Positions 15,873 through 24,685 of a stretch of DNA of 64,000 bases are shown one piece after another. Location: contig NZ_LT671675.1 in assembly GCF_900143685.1 (NCBI RefSeq), positions 905,111 through 969,110 on the forward strand. The letters are read 5' to 3'. Origin of the DNA: Parolsenella massiliensis. Lineage in GTDB: Bacteria; Actinomycetota; Coriobacteriia; Coriobacteriales; Atopobiaceae. Position numbers and translations under genes: made by a program. The notes under the pieces were generated by a model. The model made no database searches and was not told the origin of the DNA. It was given only the letters and a program-made list of their open reading frames with translations. How positions within the stretch are numbered: the stretch's first letter is position 1; each line of letters starts with the position of its first letter.

Positions 15873-16247
15873 ATGAGCGAGCAGATCGAGAACCCCGTAA
15901 GCGCCTTTGGCCTACACGTCGCCCACGTGGGCATCAACGCCGGGAGCCCCGAGGAGGCCAGGGAGGTTGCCGAGCTCTTCCAGACGCTCATGGGCCTCGA
16001 GCCCAACGTCACTCCCGTCTCGGTCTTCGCCGACACGCTCGTCGAGGTCATGAGCGGCTGCGGCAGGGGAGAGAAGGGCCACATCGGTTTTGGCGTGAAC
16101 GACATCGTCGCCGCCGAGAAGTGGTTTGCCGCCCGAGGCTTCGAGATCAACGAGGACTCCCGCGCCCTCAACCCCGACGGCTCCACCAAGCTCGTCTACT
16201 TCAAGCGCCAGATCGCCGGATTCGCCATCCACCTCTGCCAGGACTAA
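15873..16247 (+). CDS. VOC-fold (glyoxalase-like) protein
   Basis: 124 residues. The pattern FGLHVAHVGINAGSPEEARE, then ELFQTLMGLEPN, then GHIGFGVNDIVAAEKWFAARGFE and FAIHLCQD is a single vicinal-oxygen-chelate unit of two beta-alpha-beta-beta-beta modules. The closest pattern I know is the extra C-terminal domain found on some clostridial KDPG aldolases, but no aldolase gene is next to it here. His at the strand 1 (HVGIN) and strand 5 (GHIGFG) positions could bind metal, though the set is incomplete. AAGGAGAG precedes the ATG at 15873. It lies between a tRNA terminator and an ABC-F gene 42 bases downstream. Substrate unknown. Confidence 0.7.
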   Translation: MSEQIENPVSAFGLHVAHVGINAGSPEEAREVAELFQTLMGLEPNVTPVSVFADTLVEVMSGCGRGEKGHIGFGVNDIVAAEKWFAARGFEINEDSRALNPDGSTKLVYFKRQIAGFAIHLCQD

Positions 16248-16289
16248 CACCTCCAAGCCCACGTCGTCTCAACCTTCCAAGGAGCACCC

Positions 16290-18293
16290 TTGATTCTTCT
16301 TGCCGACAAGGTCTCAAAGTCATTCGGCGGCCGCACGCTCTTCGAGGGCGCCACGCTGCAGCTCAATGCCGGCCAGCGCTGGGCCCTCGTGGGACCCAAC
16401 GGCGCCGGAAAGACCACGCTGCTCAAGATCATCATGGGCGTCGAGTCCCCGGACGAGGGAACCGTGAGCTTCCAGAAGGGCACCTCGGTGGGCTACCTGG
16501 AGCAGGAGGCCAAGCTTGCCGGCCATGCGAGCGCGCTTGAAGAGGTCAAGTCCTCGGCCACCGAGATCCGCCGCCTGGGCGAGCGCATCTCCGAGCTTGA
16601 GGCGGCAATCGCAAACACCCCCGAGGGTGACGAGCTCAACTCCCTTCTCGAGGAGTACGGCCACGCACAGGATCGCTTCGAGCGCCTGGGCGGCTACGAG
16701 CTCGACAGCCGCGCCCGCGCCATCCTGTGCGGCCTGGGCTTTCCCGTCGAGGACCTCGACAAACCCGCCGAGGACTTCTCCGGCGGCTGGCAGATGCGCA
16801 TTGCGCTCTCCAAGCTGCTGCTTCGTCACCCAGACCTGCTGCTGCTCGACGAGCCCACGAACCACCTCGACCTCGAGAGCGTCCAGTGGCTCGAGCAGTT
16901 CCTTGCCAGCTACGAAGGCGCCGTGCTTCTCGTGAGCCACGACCGATCCTTCATGGACGCGTGCGTCTCCCATGTCGCGGCGCTCGAGAACCGCCGCCTC
17001 ACCGCCTACACCGGCAACTACTCCGCCTACCTTCGCCAGCGCGAGGACAACCTCGAGCAGCTCCGCGCCAAGCGCGCCGCCCAGGAGCGCGAAATCGCCC
17101 ACATGCAGGTCTTCGTCGACAAGTTCCGCTACAAGCCCACCAAGGCCGCCCAGGCCCAGGAGCGCATGAAGCGCATCGAGCAGATCAAGAGCGAACTCGT
17201 GGTGCTCCCCGAGTCCTCGCGCAAGGTGAGCTTCTCGTTCCCCGAGCCGCCCCGCACCGGAGACATGGTGGTCTCGCTCGAGCACATCCGCAAGGCGTTT
17301 GGCGACAACCTCGTCTACGGCGACGCGAACGCCACGTTCTTCCGTGGCGACCACGTGGCGCTCGTGGGCCCCAACGGCGCCGGCAAGTCAACGCTCATGA
17401 AGCTTGCCCTCGGCTTCGAGAAGCCGGATGCGGGTCACGTGGAGCTTGGTCAGAACGTCACGAGCGCCTACTATGCCCAGCATCAGCTCGAGACCCTCAG
17501 CGAGTCAAACACCGTCATGGGCGAGATGGACGCGGCGGCCCCCGGCTGGACGAGCTCGGAGGAGCGCCGCCTTCTCGGAGCGTTCCTCTTCTCCGGAGAC
17601 GACGTTGACAAGCGTGTGGGCGTACTGTCAGGTGGCGAGCGTGCGCGCCTGGCGTTGGCAAAGATGCTCGTGGCCCCAGACCCGCTGCTGTGCCTCGACG
17701 AGCCCACGAACCACCTCGACATCGACTCGGTGGACGTGCTCGAGCGCGCGCTCGTCGACTTCAAGGGCACCATCCTGCTCATCAGCCACGACGAGCACCT
17801 CGTGCGCGCCGTGGCCAACAAGGTCGTTGACGTTCGCGACGGCCACGTGACCGTCTACGACGGCGACTACGACTACTACCTCTACAAGAGGGCCGAGCTC
17901 GAGGCTGCCGCGCAGGAGCAGCAGACCTCGGAGCCGGCCGTGAGGAACGCCCAGCAGCCCGCAAAGGCCAGCACCCAGACGCCCGAGACCGGTGGCCGCA
18001 ACGTCAAGACCAAGGAGCAGCGACGTGCCGAGGCCGAGGCCAGAAACGCCCTCAACAAGGCCCTGCGCTCCACCAAGAAGCGCCTGAAGGAGGTCGAGGA
18101 GGCCCTGGAGCCCGCTCACGCCCGCTACGACGAGCTCATGGAGCTCATGGCCTCCGAGGAGCTCTACGCAGACGCCAAGAAGTTCGACGAGGCCATGGCC
18201 GAGTACAACGCGCTCAAGAAGAAGATTCCTGCCCTCGAGGAGGAGTGGCTCGAGCTCTCCGAAAAGCTCGAGGAGGCCAAGCAGAATGCCTAG
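16290..18293 (+). CDS. ABC-F family ATPase (ribosome-associated type)
   Basis: 667 residues with two ABC cassettes and no membrane segment, the layout of ABC-F proteins that act at the ribosomal E-site. Cassette 1 has GPNGAGKTT, the signature DFSGGWQMR and [15 protein letters not shown]. Cassette 2 has [22 protein letters not shown] and [15 protein letters not shown]. The interdomain linker (about residues 240-315) is the usual charged helical arm. The C-terminal 90 residues form a coiled coil beginning [19 protein letters not shown]. The TTG at 16290 has AAGGAGCACCC just upstream. Whether it works as a translation factor or in antibiotic resistance cannot be told; the chromosomal housekeeping setting favours the former. 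Confidence 0.92.
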   Translation: MILLADKVSKSFGGRTLFEGATLQLNAGQRWALVGPNGAGKTTLLKIIMGVESPDEGTVSFQKGTSVGYLEQEAKLAGHASALEEVKSSATEIRRLGERISELEAAIANTPEGDELNSLLEEYGHAQDRFERLGGYELDSRARAILCGLGFPVEDLDKPAEDFSGGWQMRIALSKLLLRHPDLLLLDEPTNHLDLESVQWLEQFLASYEGAVLLVSHDRSFMDACVSHVAALENRRLTAYTGNYSAYLRQREDNLEQLRAKRAAQEREIAHMQVFVDKFRYKPTKAAQAQERMKRIEQIKSELVVLPESSRKVSFSFPEPPRTGDMVVSLEHIRKAFGDNLVYGDANATFFRGDHVALVGPNGAGKSTLMKLALGFEKPDAGHVELGQNVTSAYYAQHQLETLSESNTVMGEMDAAAPGWTSSEERRLLGAFLFSGDDVDKRVGVLSGGERARLALAKMLVAPDPLLCLDEPTNHLDIDSVDVLERALVDFKGTILLISHDEHLVRAVANKVVDVRDGHVTVYDGDYDYYLYKRAELEAAAQEQQTSEPAVRNAQQPAKASTQTPETGGRNVKTKEQRRAEAEARNALNKALRSTKKRLKEVEEALEPAHARYDELMELMASEELYADAKKFDEAMAEYNALKKKIPALEEEWLELSEKLEEAKQNA

Positions 18294-18579
18294 CGCATCG
18301 CGCGTCCTTGGCATCGCGAGAGTCTTTCTAGGCGCCCTAGCGGCCGCCCTCGTTGTCGCGGCAGTGTTTCTCCTCATCCCCGTGCCAGAGCTCAGGGCCG
18401 CCCAGATCGAGCTCTCGCTTGCCATCCAGGGGCTCGAGCCGTCCACGATGAGGGGCTTTCTCGTGATCGGAACCCAGGCGGGCACGGCACTTCGCGGCGA
18501 CTTTCTGCTCAGCGCGGGGGCGCTGCTTCTCTTAGACTGGGTACTTGGACGCGCCTCTCGCACAACGCAGGGGCTCTGA
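18286..18579 (+). CDS. Small membrane protein of unknown function
   Basis: 97 residues with two predicted membrane segments (about residues 10-31 and 72-87). They are joined by a loop of about 40 residues that carries [21 protein letters not shown] do not recognise a family. The ATG at 18286 overlaps the end of the ABC-F gene by 8 bases, and the next gene starts 17 bases after the stop, so it is sandwiched in an operon. Codon use is like its neighbours. The tight coupling on the left and the site-2 protease on the right argue that it is real, perhaps a membrane partner or substrate of that protease, but this is inference. Confidence 0.65.
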   Translation: MPSASRVLGIARVFLGALAAALVVAAVFLLIPVPELRAAQIELSLAIQGLEPSTMRGFLVIGTQAGTALRGDFLLSAGALLLLDWVLGRASRTTQGL

Positions 18580-18595
18580 GCTGCCGGGAGGCGAC

Positions 18596-19294
18596 GTGTA
18601 CTCGCTTGAAAACATCGCGCGCATCGCGCTCACGGTGGCGCTTCTGCTACTCGCCGCCATCATCCATGAGGTGGCGCACGGCTTTGTGGCACATTTGTGC
18701 GGCGATGACACAGCCAAGGAGGCGGGGAGGCTCACGCTGAACCCCGCCAAACACCTCGACCCCTTTGGCTCGGTGGTGTTGCCGCTGCTCATGGCCATCG
18801 CTGGCGGCTTTGTCTTCTCCTACGCAAAGCCCGTGCCCTACAACCCCTATCGCCTCAAGAGGCGCAGGCGCGACGAGGTGCTCGTGGCGCTCGCCGGCCC
18901 CGCCTCCAACATCCTGCAGGCCCTGATCGGCGCCGCGTGCTTCAACGGGGTCTGGGCCCTCGTCGAGACAAACAGCGAGCTCTACTTTACAGGCTCAGAG
19001 GTGCTGGGCATGACGGGCATGCAGTGGCTGCTCACGGCGCTGTCCACCTACGTGTGGGTGAACCTCATGCTCGCCTTCTTCAACCTCGTCCCACTGCCGC
19101 CGCTCGACGGATCCAAGGTAGTCTGCTACTTCCTCAAGGGCGAGGCGCTTCAGCGTTACTACCAGGTCCAGCGCTATTCCATGCCCATCCTCATCGCGGT
19201 GCTCTACCTGCTTCCGCGCCTGGGCCTCGACCCCCTTGGCGCCTACCTGGACTTCTTTGCGGGCAACCTCTACGACCTGCTGCTGGGGATGTGA
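18596..19294 (+). CDS. Site-2 protease family protein (M50B, short form without PDZ)
   Basis: 232 residues with about six membrane segments. HEVAHGFVAH supplies the zinc histidines and glutamate, and NLVPLPPLDGSKV gives the third zinc ligand in the second conserved motif. There is no PDZ or CBS domain, so it belongs to the compact prokaryotic group often found next to scpA. The GTG at 18596 is chosen because GGGAGG lies four to five bases upstream; a TTG at 18545 inside the previous gene has no ribosome site. scpA follows after 4 bases. A site-2 protease-scpA-scpB-rluB order is common in Firmicutes and actinobacteria. Substrate unknown. Confidence 0.88.
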   Translation: MYSLENIARIALTVALLLLAAIIHEVAHGFVAHLCGDDTAKEAGRLTLNPAKHLDPFGSVVLPLLMAIAGGFVFSYAKPVPYNPYRLKRRRRDEVLVALAGPASNILQALIGAACFNGVWALVETNSELYFTGSEVLGMTGMQWLLTALSTYVWVNLMLAFFNLVPLPPLDGSKVVCYFLKGEALQRYYQVQRYSMPILIAVLYLLPRLGLDPLGAYLDFFAGNLYDLLLGM

Positions 19295-19298
19295 TCTG

Positions 19299-20105
19299 GT
19301 GAGCTACCGCGTACAGACGCAGACCTTCTCGGGGCCGTTCGACCTGCTGCTCCAGCTCGTGAGCCGCCAGCGTGTCGACATCGGAGCCATCTTCATCTCG
19401 GAGGTGGCAGACCAGTACCTGGCCGAGGTAGAGCGTATGGGCGAGCTCGACCTGGACGTGGCGAGCGACTTCGTGCTCGTGGCCTCCACGCTGCTTGACA
19501 TCAAGGCTGCCTCTCTCGTCCCCGAGGACGCCCCCGTGCGCTCCGACGATGAGGACGAGGACAACCTTGCCGACCTCTCGGCCGACGAGGCGCGCGAGGT
19601 GCTCATCGCAAGGCTCATCGCCTACAAGCAGTTCAGGAATACCGCCGCGGCCCTTGGCAGCCGTATGGAGGCCCAGGCCCGCATGCACCCCAGGACCGCC
19701 GGCCCAGACCCGGAGTTTCTCAACACCATGCCCGACTACCTCGAGGGCATCACGCTGCGCGGCCTTGCCGTCATCTGCGCAGACCTCGACAGCAGGCGAG
19801 AGGGCTTCCTGCTCGAGGCCGAGCACATCGCCCCCAAGCGCCTTCCGGTGGCCCTCACGGTGGCCTCCGTGGACCGCGTCACGAGGGCGCACCCCCACAC
19901 TACCTTCGACGAGCTGCTTGATGGCGACTCCACGCCCGAGCAGGTCGTCGTGACCTTTCTCGCGATCCTGCAGCTCTACAAGCTGGGAAGCGTGAGGCTC
20001 ACGCAAAACGACAACTTCGAGACGATCGACATCGACCGCGTGGAGGGGGCGCCGGCCTACGAGGTGGACGCAACGACGCTGGCCGAGCTGGAGGGAGAGT
20101 ACTGA
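19299..20105 (+). CDS. scpA: Segregation and condensation protein A (kleisin)
   Basis: 268 residues. ScpA bridges the SMC heads in the chromosome condensin complex together with ScpB. The N-terminal SMC-neck binding helices begin YRVQTQTFSGPFDLLLQLVS and continue with RVDIGAIFISEVADQYLAEV. A short acidic patch (SDDEDEDNLADL) leads into the middle helical part, and the C-terminal winged helix ends VVVTFLAILQLYKLGSVRL. The GTG at 19299 directly follows the protease gene. The stop overlaps the scpB start, the usual coupling of the two subunits. Confidence 0.95.
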   Translation: MSYRVQTQTFSGPFDLLLQLVSRQRVDIGAIFISEVADQYLAEVERMGELDLDVASDFVLVASTLLDIKAASLVPEDAPVRSDDEDEDNLADLSADEAREVLIARLIAYKQFRNTAAALGSRMEAQARMHPRTAGPDPEFLNTMPDYLEGITLRGLAVICADLDSRREGFLLEAEHIAPKRLPVALTVASVDRVTRAHPHTTFDELLDGDSTPEQVVVTFLAILQLYKLGSVRLTQNDNFETIDIDRVEGAPAYEVDATTLAELEGEY

Positions 20106-20773
20106 TGCAAGAGCTCGACAGGCTCGACGCCGGCTCCATGAAGGGCGCGCTCGAGGCAATGCTGCTCGCCTCGTCTGACCCGGTGAGCGCCACTGACCTC
20201 GCTGGTGTCCTGGGAGCGGCACCGGGCGAGGTGGCCTCTGCGCTCGCAGACCTTGCCGCCGAGTACTCGGACGCCAACCGCGGCTTCCAGCTGCGCGAGG
20301 TGGCAGGCGGCTGGAGACTGTTCACCCACCCGGCCTTCCACGACCAGGTGGAGGCGCTCGTCATGAGCTGGGACACCAGGAGGCTCTCGCAGGCGGCCCT
20401 CGAGACGCTCGCCGTGATCGCCTACCACCAGCCCGTGACGCGCGAGGGCGTGAAGGCCATCCGCGGCGTCAACTCCGATGGCGTCATCTCCTCGCTGGTG
20501 GACAAGGGCCTTGTGCGCGAGGCGGGCAGGGACCCTCAGCGTGCCCATGCCATCCGCTACGCCACGACGCAGGCGTTCCTCGAGCGCTTCGGTCTCAAGA
20601 GCCTTCGCGAGCTTCCGGACCTCGAGCAGTTCGCCCCCGACGAGGAGTCGCGCAAGTTCATCCGCGAGCGCCTGTCCGGGCGCTCCATCGAGTCGACGCT
20701 CGAGGAGGCCGCGGCAGACGTGGACGAGCAGCTCGAGCTGCTGGAACCCACGGACGAGGGTGCCGATGAGTAG
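20105..20773 (+). CDS. scpB: Segregation and condensation protein B
   Basis: 222 residues with two tandem winged-helix domains. The first contains GALEAMLLASSDPVSATDLA, and the second contains RLSQAALETLAVIAYHQPVT followed by REGVKAIRGVNSDGVISSL, the most conserved run of the family. ScpB dimers hold ScpA on SMC. The ATG overlaps the scpA stop (ATGA). The C-terminal tail is acidic and variable and overlaps the next gene by 8 bases. Confidence 0.96.
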   Translation: MQELDRLDAGSMKGALEAMLLASSDPVSATDLAGVLGAAPGEVASALADLAAEYSDANRGFQLREVAGGWRLFTHPAFHDQVEALVMSWDTRRLSQAALETLAVIAYHQPVTREGVKAIRGVNSDGVISSLVDKGLVREAGRDPQRAHAIRYATTQAFLERFGLKSLRELPDLEQFAPDEESRKFIRERLSGRSIESTLEEAAADVDEQLELLEPTDEGADE

Positions 20774-21566
20774 CGAGCCGAGCCAGCAAGAGCGCATCGT
20801 GCCCATGCGCGTCCAGAAGTTCCTCGCTCGCGCCGGCGTTGCCAGCAGACGAGGCTCCGAGAACCTCATGACCGCCGGCCGCGTGCGCGTCAACGGACAG
20901 GTCGTCACCGAGCTCGGCAGCAAGGTGGACCCGCTCGTGGATGTCGTCACGGTGGACGGGCGAGAGGTGAGGCTTGCGGACGGCTCGGTCTACCTCATGC
21001 TCAACAAGCCCGCTGGCTACGTCACGACGATGAGGGACCCTGGCGGCAGGCCCTGCGTGGCAAGCCTCGTCCCCACCTCAACCTATCCCGGGCTCTTTCC
21101 CGTGGGAAGGCTCGACCGCGACACAACCGGGCTTCTGCTCTTTACCACAGACGGCGAGGCGGCCCAGCGGCTGCTTCATCCCTCGTTCGAAAAGGACAAG
21201 CACTACGTGGCCCTCATCGAGGGCAGGCTCGGCGCAAGCGAGCGCCGGCAGCTCGAGCAAGGCATCACGCTCAACGACGGCCTCTGCGCACCCGCTCGCG
21301 TAGAGCTCATAGGGCCAGACGACCCTCGTGTCACCTCTGTGGCGAGGAGGGCCGCAGTTGGCACCTCAATCGTGGGACTCACGATTCACGAGGGGCGAAA
21401 GCACCAGGTCAAGCGAATGCTGTCCGCGGTGGGACATGAGGTGCTGACGCTGCATCGCGACACGTTCGGGCCGCTTCGTCTCAGTGGCGTGAGGCCGGGA
21501 GAGTGGCGTATGCTCACTGAAGCTGAGGGGAAGGCGCTGCTGGGCGCCACGAGGGGAGATAGGTAG
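20766..21566 (+). CDS. rluB: RluB/RsuA-family rRNA pseudouridine synthase
   Basis: 266 residues. An N-terminal S4 RNA-binding domain (MRVQKFLARAGVASRRGSEN) precedes the catalytic domain. Here GRLDRDTTGLLLFTTDG holds the catalytic Asp and LMLNKPAGYVTT is the conserved strand; EGRKHQVKRMLSAVGHEV completes the family pattern. Members modify helix 89 of 23S rRNA (RluB) or 16S U516 (RsuA). Position next to scpAB supports RluB, as in Bacillus. The ATG at 20766 overlaps scpB by 8 bases. Confidence 0.93.
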   Translation: MSSEPSQQERIVPMRVQKFLARAGVASRRGSENLMTAGRVRVNGQVVTELGSKVDPLVDVVTVDGREVRLADGSVYLMLNKPAGYVTTMRDPGGRPCVASLVPTSTYPGLFPVGRLDRDTTGLLLFTTDGEAAQRLLHPSFEKDKHYVALIEGRLGASERRQLEQGITLNDGLCAPARVELIGPDDPRVTSVARRAAVGTSIVGLTIHEGRKHQVKRMLSAVGHEVLTLHRDTFGPLRLSGVRPGEWRMLTEAEGKALLGATRGDR

Positions 21567-21568
21567 CG

Positions 21569-22258
21569 ATGGCAGAGTACGGACGCGTGCTGTTCATGCG
21601 GCATCCCAGGACTGTGTTCAACGACACGGGCCTGCTCTCCGGCCACATCGACGTCGAGCTCTCCGAGGAGGGAAGGGCGCAGGCACGCCGCGCCGCCGAT
21701 GCGTTGGCCGCCTGGCAGCCGGACCGCATCCTAAGCTCTCCGCTCGGTCGCTGCCGCGCCATTGCGGACGCCGCGGCGAGTGCGCTCGGCCAGCAGGTCA
21801 TCGTCGACGAGCGACTCATAGAGCTTGACTTCGGCCCGCTCGAAGGCGTCCCCAAGGCCGATCTTGAGCGTCAGGGGCTCTCGTTTCCCTGGGACATCGT
21901 AGGCGGCCGCTCCGTTGCCGCCCCCGGCGCCGAGACGTTCGAGCAGCTCATCGAACGCGCAGCGGGCTTCGTCGACTACGTTGCCACGCTGCGGGGAAAG
22001 ACGGCCTGCGTGACGCACGGCGGCTTCTCGAGGGCCGTGTTCGCCGCCGCCTACCACGAGCCGGTCGAGGTGTTCTGGGACCGCGTCATCCCCAACGTCT
22101 CGTCCCAGGTGTTCGTCTCGAACGGCAAAAGGCTCGCCCTCCAGACCGCTGGCCTCACGCCCGAGGAGCTCCACCGCAGGGCAGACGCGCACTTCGTGCC
22201 TCGAGATTCCGTGAGCTCGGCGTTCTCTGAGCCCGTGGACGACCTCTCGAACAACTAG
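21569..22258 (+). CDS. Histidine phosphatase (phosphoglycerate-mutase-like) family protein
   Basis: 229 residues. The N-terminal phosphohistidine loop reads FMRHPRTVFND, where the usual RHG is RHP. Arg in SSPLGRCR, the conserved Glu in ELDFGPLEG and the second His in VTHGGFSR are all present, so the catalytic pocket looks intact. The family ranges from phosphoglycerate mutase to broad phosphatases such as CobC and RNase H-linked types; the substrate is not predictable. The ATG at 21569 follows rluB after 2 bases with GGGGAGATAG upstream. cmk follows after 44 bases, so it may be in the same transcript. Confidence 0.85.
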   Translation: MAEYGRVLFMRHPRTVFNDTGLLSGHIDVELSEEGRAQARRAADALAAWQPDRILSSPLGRCRAIADAAASALGQQVIVDERLIELDFGPLEGVPKADLERQGLSFPWDIVGGRSVAAPGAETFEQLIERAAGFVDYVATLRGKTACVTHGGFSRAVFAAAYHEPVEVFWDRVIPNVSSQVFVSNGKRLALQTAGLTPEELHRRADAHFVPRDSVSSAFSEPVDDLSNN

Positions 22259-22302
22259 CGGCAAACGCGGCCGCCACGCGACCAAACAGGAAAGGAACGC
22301 AC

Positions 22303-22992
22303 ATGATCGTTGCCATTGACGGGCCCGCAGGCTCGGGAAAGTCCACCGTGGCCAGGGCCATGGCCACCCGCGAGGGCCTTACCTATCTCGACACGGGGGC
22401 GATGTATCGCGCCGTGACCGACGCGGCCCTTACGCGCGGCGTTGACGTGTCGGATGCAGCGGCCGTCTCCGAGCTCGCACGCACCATCGACATCGTCCTG
22501 GACAACGGCGAGGCCGGACCCACGGTCACCGTTGACGGGCAGGACCGCACCGCGGCCATTCGCACGCCGGAAGTGGACGCCAACGTCTCTGCCGTGGCCG
22601 CCGTCCCCGCGGTTCGCGAGGCCATGGTGGCGCTGCAGCGCAAGGCCGCCGAGAGCACCGACGTCGTGGCCGAGGGCCGTGACGTCGGCACCGTCGTCTT
22701 CCCCGCCGCCGAGGTCAAGGTCTTCCTCATCGCCGACCCGGCAGCCCGCGCCCGTCGCCGCGCCGTGCAGCGCCACGGAGGCGATACCGCAACCGACGCC
22801 AACGCCACGGCCAATGCCGAGGAGCAGGCCAAGATCGAGGCCGAGCTCATCGCCCGCGACAAGGCCGACTCCACGCGCAAGACCGCGCCTCTCAAGCCCG
22901 CAGAGGACGCCGTTCGCATCGACTCGACCAACCTCACGGTTGACGAGGTGTGCGACGCCATCAGCGAGCTCATCGCCAAGGTGCGCGCATGA
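22303..22992 (+). CDS. cmk: Cytidylate kinase
   Basis: 229 residues of the NMP-kinase fold. It phosphorylates CMP and dCMP. The P-loop is IDGPAGSGKSTVAR, followed by LTYLDTGAMYRAVT and the CMP-specific insert. VVAEGRDVGTVVFPAAEVKVFL is diagnostic, and ARARRRAVQR is the LID region. The ATG at 22303 has AGGAAAGG upstream. The stop overlaps the plsC start; cmk-plsC-ispH-der-plsY-gpsA order is widely conserved. Confidence 0.97.
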   Translation: MIVAIDGPAGSGKSTVARAMATREGLTYLDTGAMYRAVTDAALTRGVDVSDAAAVSELARTIDIVLDNGEAGPTVTVDGQDRTAAIRTPEVDANVSAVAAVPAVREAMVALQRKAAESTDVVAEGRDVGTVVFPAAEVKVFLIADPAARARRRAVQRHGGDTATDANATANAEEQAKIEAELIARDKADSTRKTAPLKPAEDAVRIDSTNLTVDEVCDAISELIAKVRA

Positions 22993-23732
22993 CGCAGGAA
23001 AAGCCCAGCTCAAAGAATGCATCCAGCCAGCGAGGTTATGACTTCGTCCGCAACGGCATAGATTCCTACCCGCTGGCCACGCGCATCGTCTACAACTTCG
23101 CCGCCTTCGTGGTGTGGGTCTTCTCGAGCATCGCATGGCCCACGAAGGTCGAGGGCATGGACGAGCTTGCCGGCCACGTACGGGAGCGCGGGTCGGTCAT
23201 CGTCATGAACCACACGTCGATGGTGGAGCCCGTCGTGTTCATCGTTGCCCTGTGGCGCCGCCACATCCGCGTGAGGCCCATCTACAAGGCTGAGTTCGAG
23301 AAGATCGGCGCCGCCAAGTGGTTGTTCCGTCGTATGGGCGGCATCCCCGTAGAAAGGGGATCCGCTGATCTTAAGGCGCTCAAGGCCGCACGCGACGCCC
23401 TGGGCCGTGGCGAATGCGTCTTGATCTTTCCCGAGGGAACGCGCATCAAGAATGACGACCAGCCCATTAAGATCCATGGCGGGTTTGCCATGATCGCCCA
23501 GATGGGCAAGAGCGACGTCACCCCAGCCGCCGTTGTTGGCGCCGCGGACCCGTACAAGACGCGCCCAACGCGTCGTCGCAAGCCAAAGATTCGCTTCGGG
23601 CAGCCCATCTCGTTTGACGAGCTGCCGGGCTCTTCTCGCAAGGAGAAGCTCGCCGAGATGGAGCGCGTGGCCATGGAGCGGGTCTACGCCCTTCGAGACG
23701 CCCTTCGCGCCGAGAACCCCGGACTCTGGTAG
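22989..23732 (+). CDS. plsC: 1-acyl-sn-glycerol-3-phosphate acyltransferase
   Basis: 247 residues with one membrane segment near residues 32-50. It adds the second acyl chain to make phosphatidate. The first acyltransferase block is VMNHTSMVEP. The catalytic HX4D is here HX4E (His-Thr-Ser-Met-Val-Glu), a conservative but unusual change. Later blocks are normal: GGIPVERGS and CVLIFPEGTRIKNDD. The ATG at 22989 overlaps the cmk stop. It works with plsY and gpsA downstream. Confidence 0.92.
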   Translation: MTQEKPSSKNASSQRGYDFVRNGIDSYPLATRIVYNFAAFVVWVFSSIAWPTKVEGMDELAGHVRERGSVIVMNHTSMVEPVVFIVALWRRHIRVRPIYKAEFEKIGAAKWLFRRMGGIPVERGSADLKALKAARDALGRGECVLIFPEGTRIKNDDQPIKIHGGFAMIAQMGKSDVTPAAVVGAADPYKTRPTRRRKPKIRFGQPISFDELPGSSRKEKLAEMERVAMERVYALRDALRAENPGLW

Positions 23733-23761
23733 CCACCACAATGCCTGATTGGAGGGCACCA

Positions 23762-24610
23762 ATGCCGAAGATCACCGTAGCCGAGCACGCCGGCGCCTGC
23801 TATGGCGTCCAGCGCGCTCTTGACCTCGTACAGAAGGTGGCCCGCGAGGCCACCGGCCCCATCCACACGCTGGGCCCGCTCATCCACAACCCCCAGGTCG
23901 TCGAGGGCCTGGCCGCCGAGGGCGTCACCGTCGTCTCCGACGTGCCCGCAGAACCCGGCTCGACGCTCGTGCTGCGCACCCATGGCGTCGTCCCACAGGT
24001 CGAGAAGACCGCGCGCGAGCGGGGGCTTCACGTCGTGGACGCCACCTGCCCCTATGTGAAGCGCGTGCACCATGCGGCCGAGCGCCTTCAGAGCGAGGGC
24101 TATCAGGTCCTCGTCGTGGGGGAGGCGGGCCACCCGGAGGTCGAGGCGATTCTCGGACACGCTCCGGGCGCCGGGGCCGTGTCGTGCGTGGACGAGCTTG
24201 ACGAAATCGAGCTCGGCAGGCGCGTAGGCGTGGTCGTGCAGACCACCCAGGCCAAGCCCACGCTCGATGCGGTCGTGAGCGAGCTCATGGCGAGGACGAG
24301 CGAGGTCTGCGTCATCAACACCATCTGCGAGGCCACGAGCGAGCGCCAGAAGGCCGCTCGCGAGCTTGCGGCAAGCTCCGACGTCATGGTGGTCATCGGC
24401 GGCAGGAACTCGGCGAACACGACGCGACTCGCCACGATCTGCTCGGCCTCGTGCGAGCGCACCCATCACATCGAGACCTGCGACGAGCTCGAGGTGTCTT
24501 GGTTCGTCGGCGCCAAGTGCGTGGGCGTCACCGCCGGCGCCAGCACCCCCACCGCGCAGATCGACGAGCTCGTCGCCAGCATAGAGAGCCTCTGTGCATC
24601 CCTCGCATAA
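23762..24610 (+). CDS. ispH: 4-hydroxy-3-methylbut-2-enyl diphosphate reductase
   Basis: 282 residues. IspH is the [4Fe-4S] enzyme that yields IPP and DMAPP at the end of the MEP pathway. The three cluster cysteines are in AGACYGVQRALDL, DATCPYVKRVH and NTICEATSERQ. The histidine and TxN substrate loops (LIHNPQVV, GHPEVEAILG) are in place. The ATG at 23762 is chosen over the one at 23741 because GGAGGG lies five bases upstream and similarity starts there. A plain single-domain form; no S1 fusion. Confidence 0.96.
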   Translation: MPKITVAEHAGACYGVQRALDLVQKVAREATGPIHTLGPLIHNPQVVEGLAAEGVTVVSDVPAEPGSTLVLRTHGVVPQVEKTARERGLHVVDATCPYVKRVHHAAERLQSEGYQVLVVGEAGHPEVEAILGHAPGAGAVSCVDELDEIELGRRVGVVVQTTQAKPTLDAVVSELMARTSEVCVINTICEATSERQKAARELAASSDVMVVIGGRNSANTTRLATICSASCERTHHIETCDELEVSWFVGAKCVGVTAGASTPTAQIDELVASIESLCASLA

Positions 24611-24685
24611 CGCCCACGCGCACATTCGCTCGGCCAATCGCATGCTAAGATTTTGCGCTTAGGTACAACAGAGCAAGGAGCAAGC

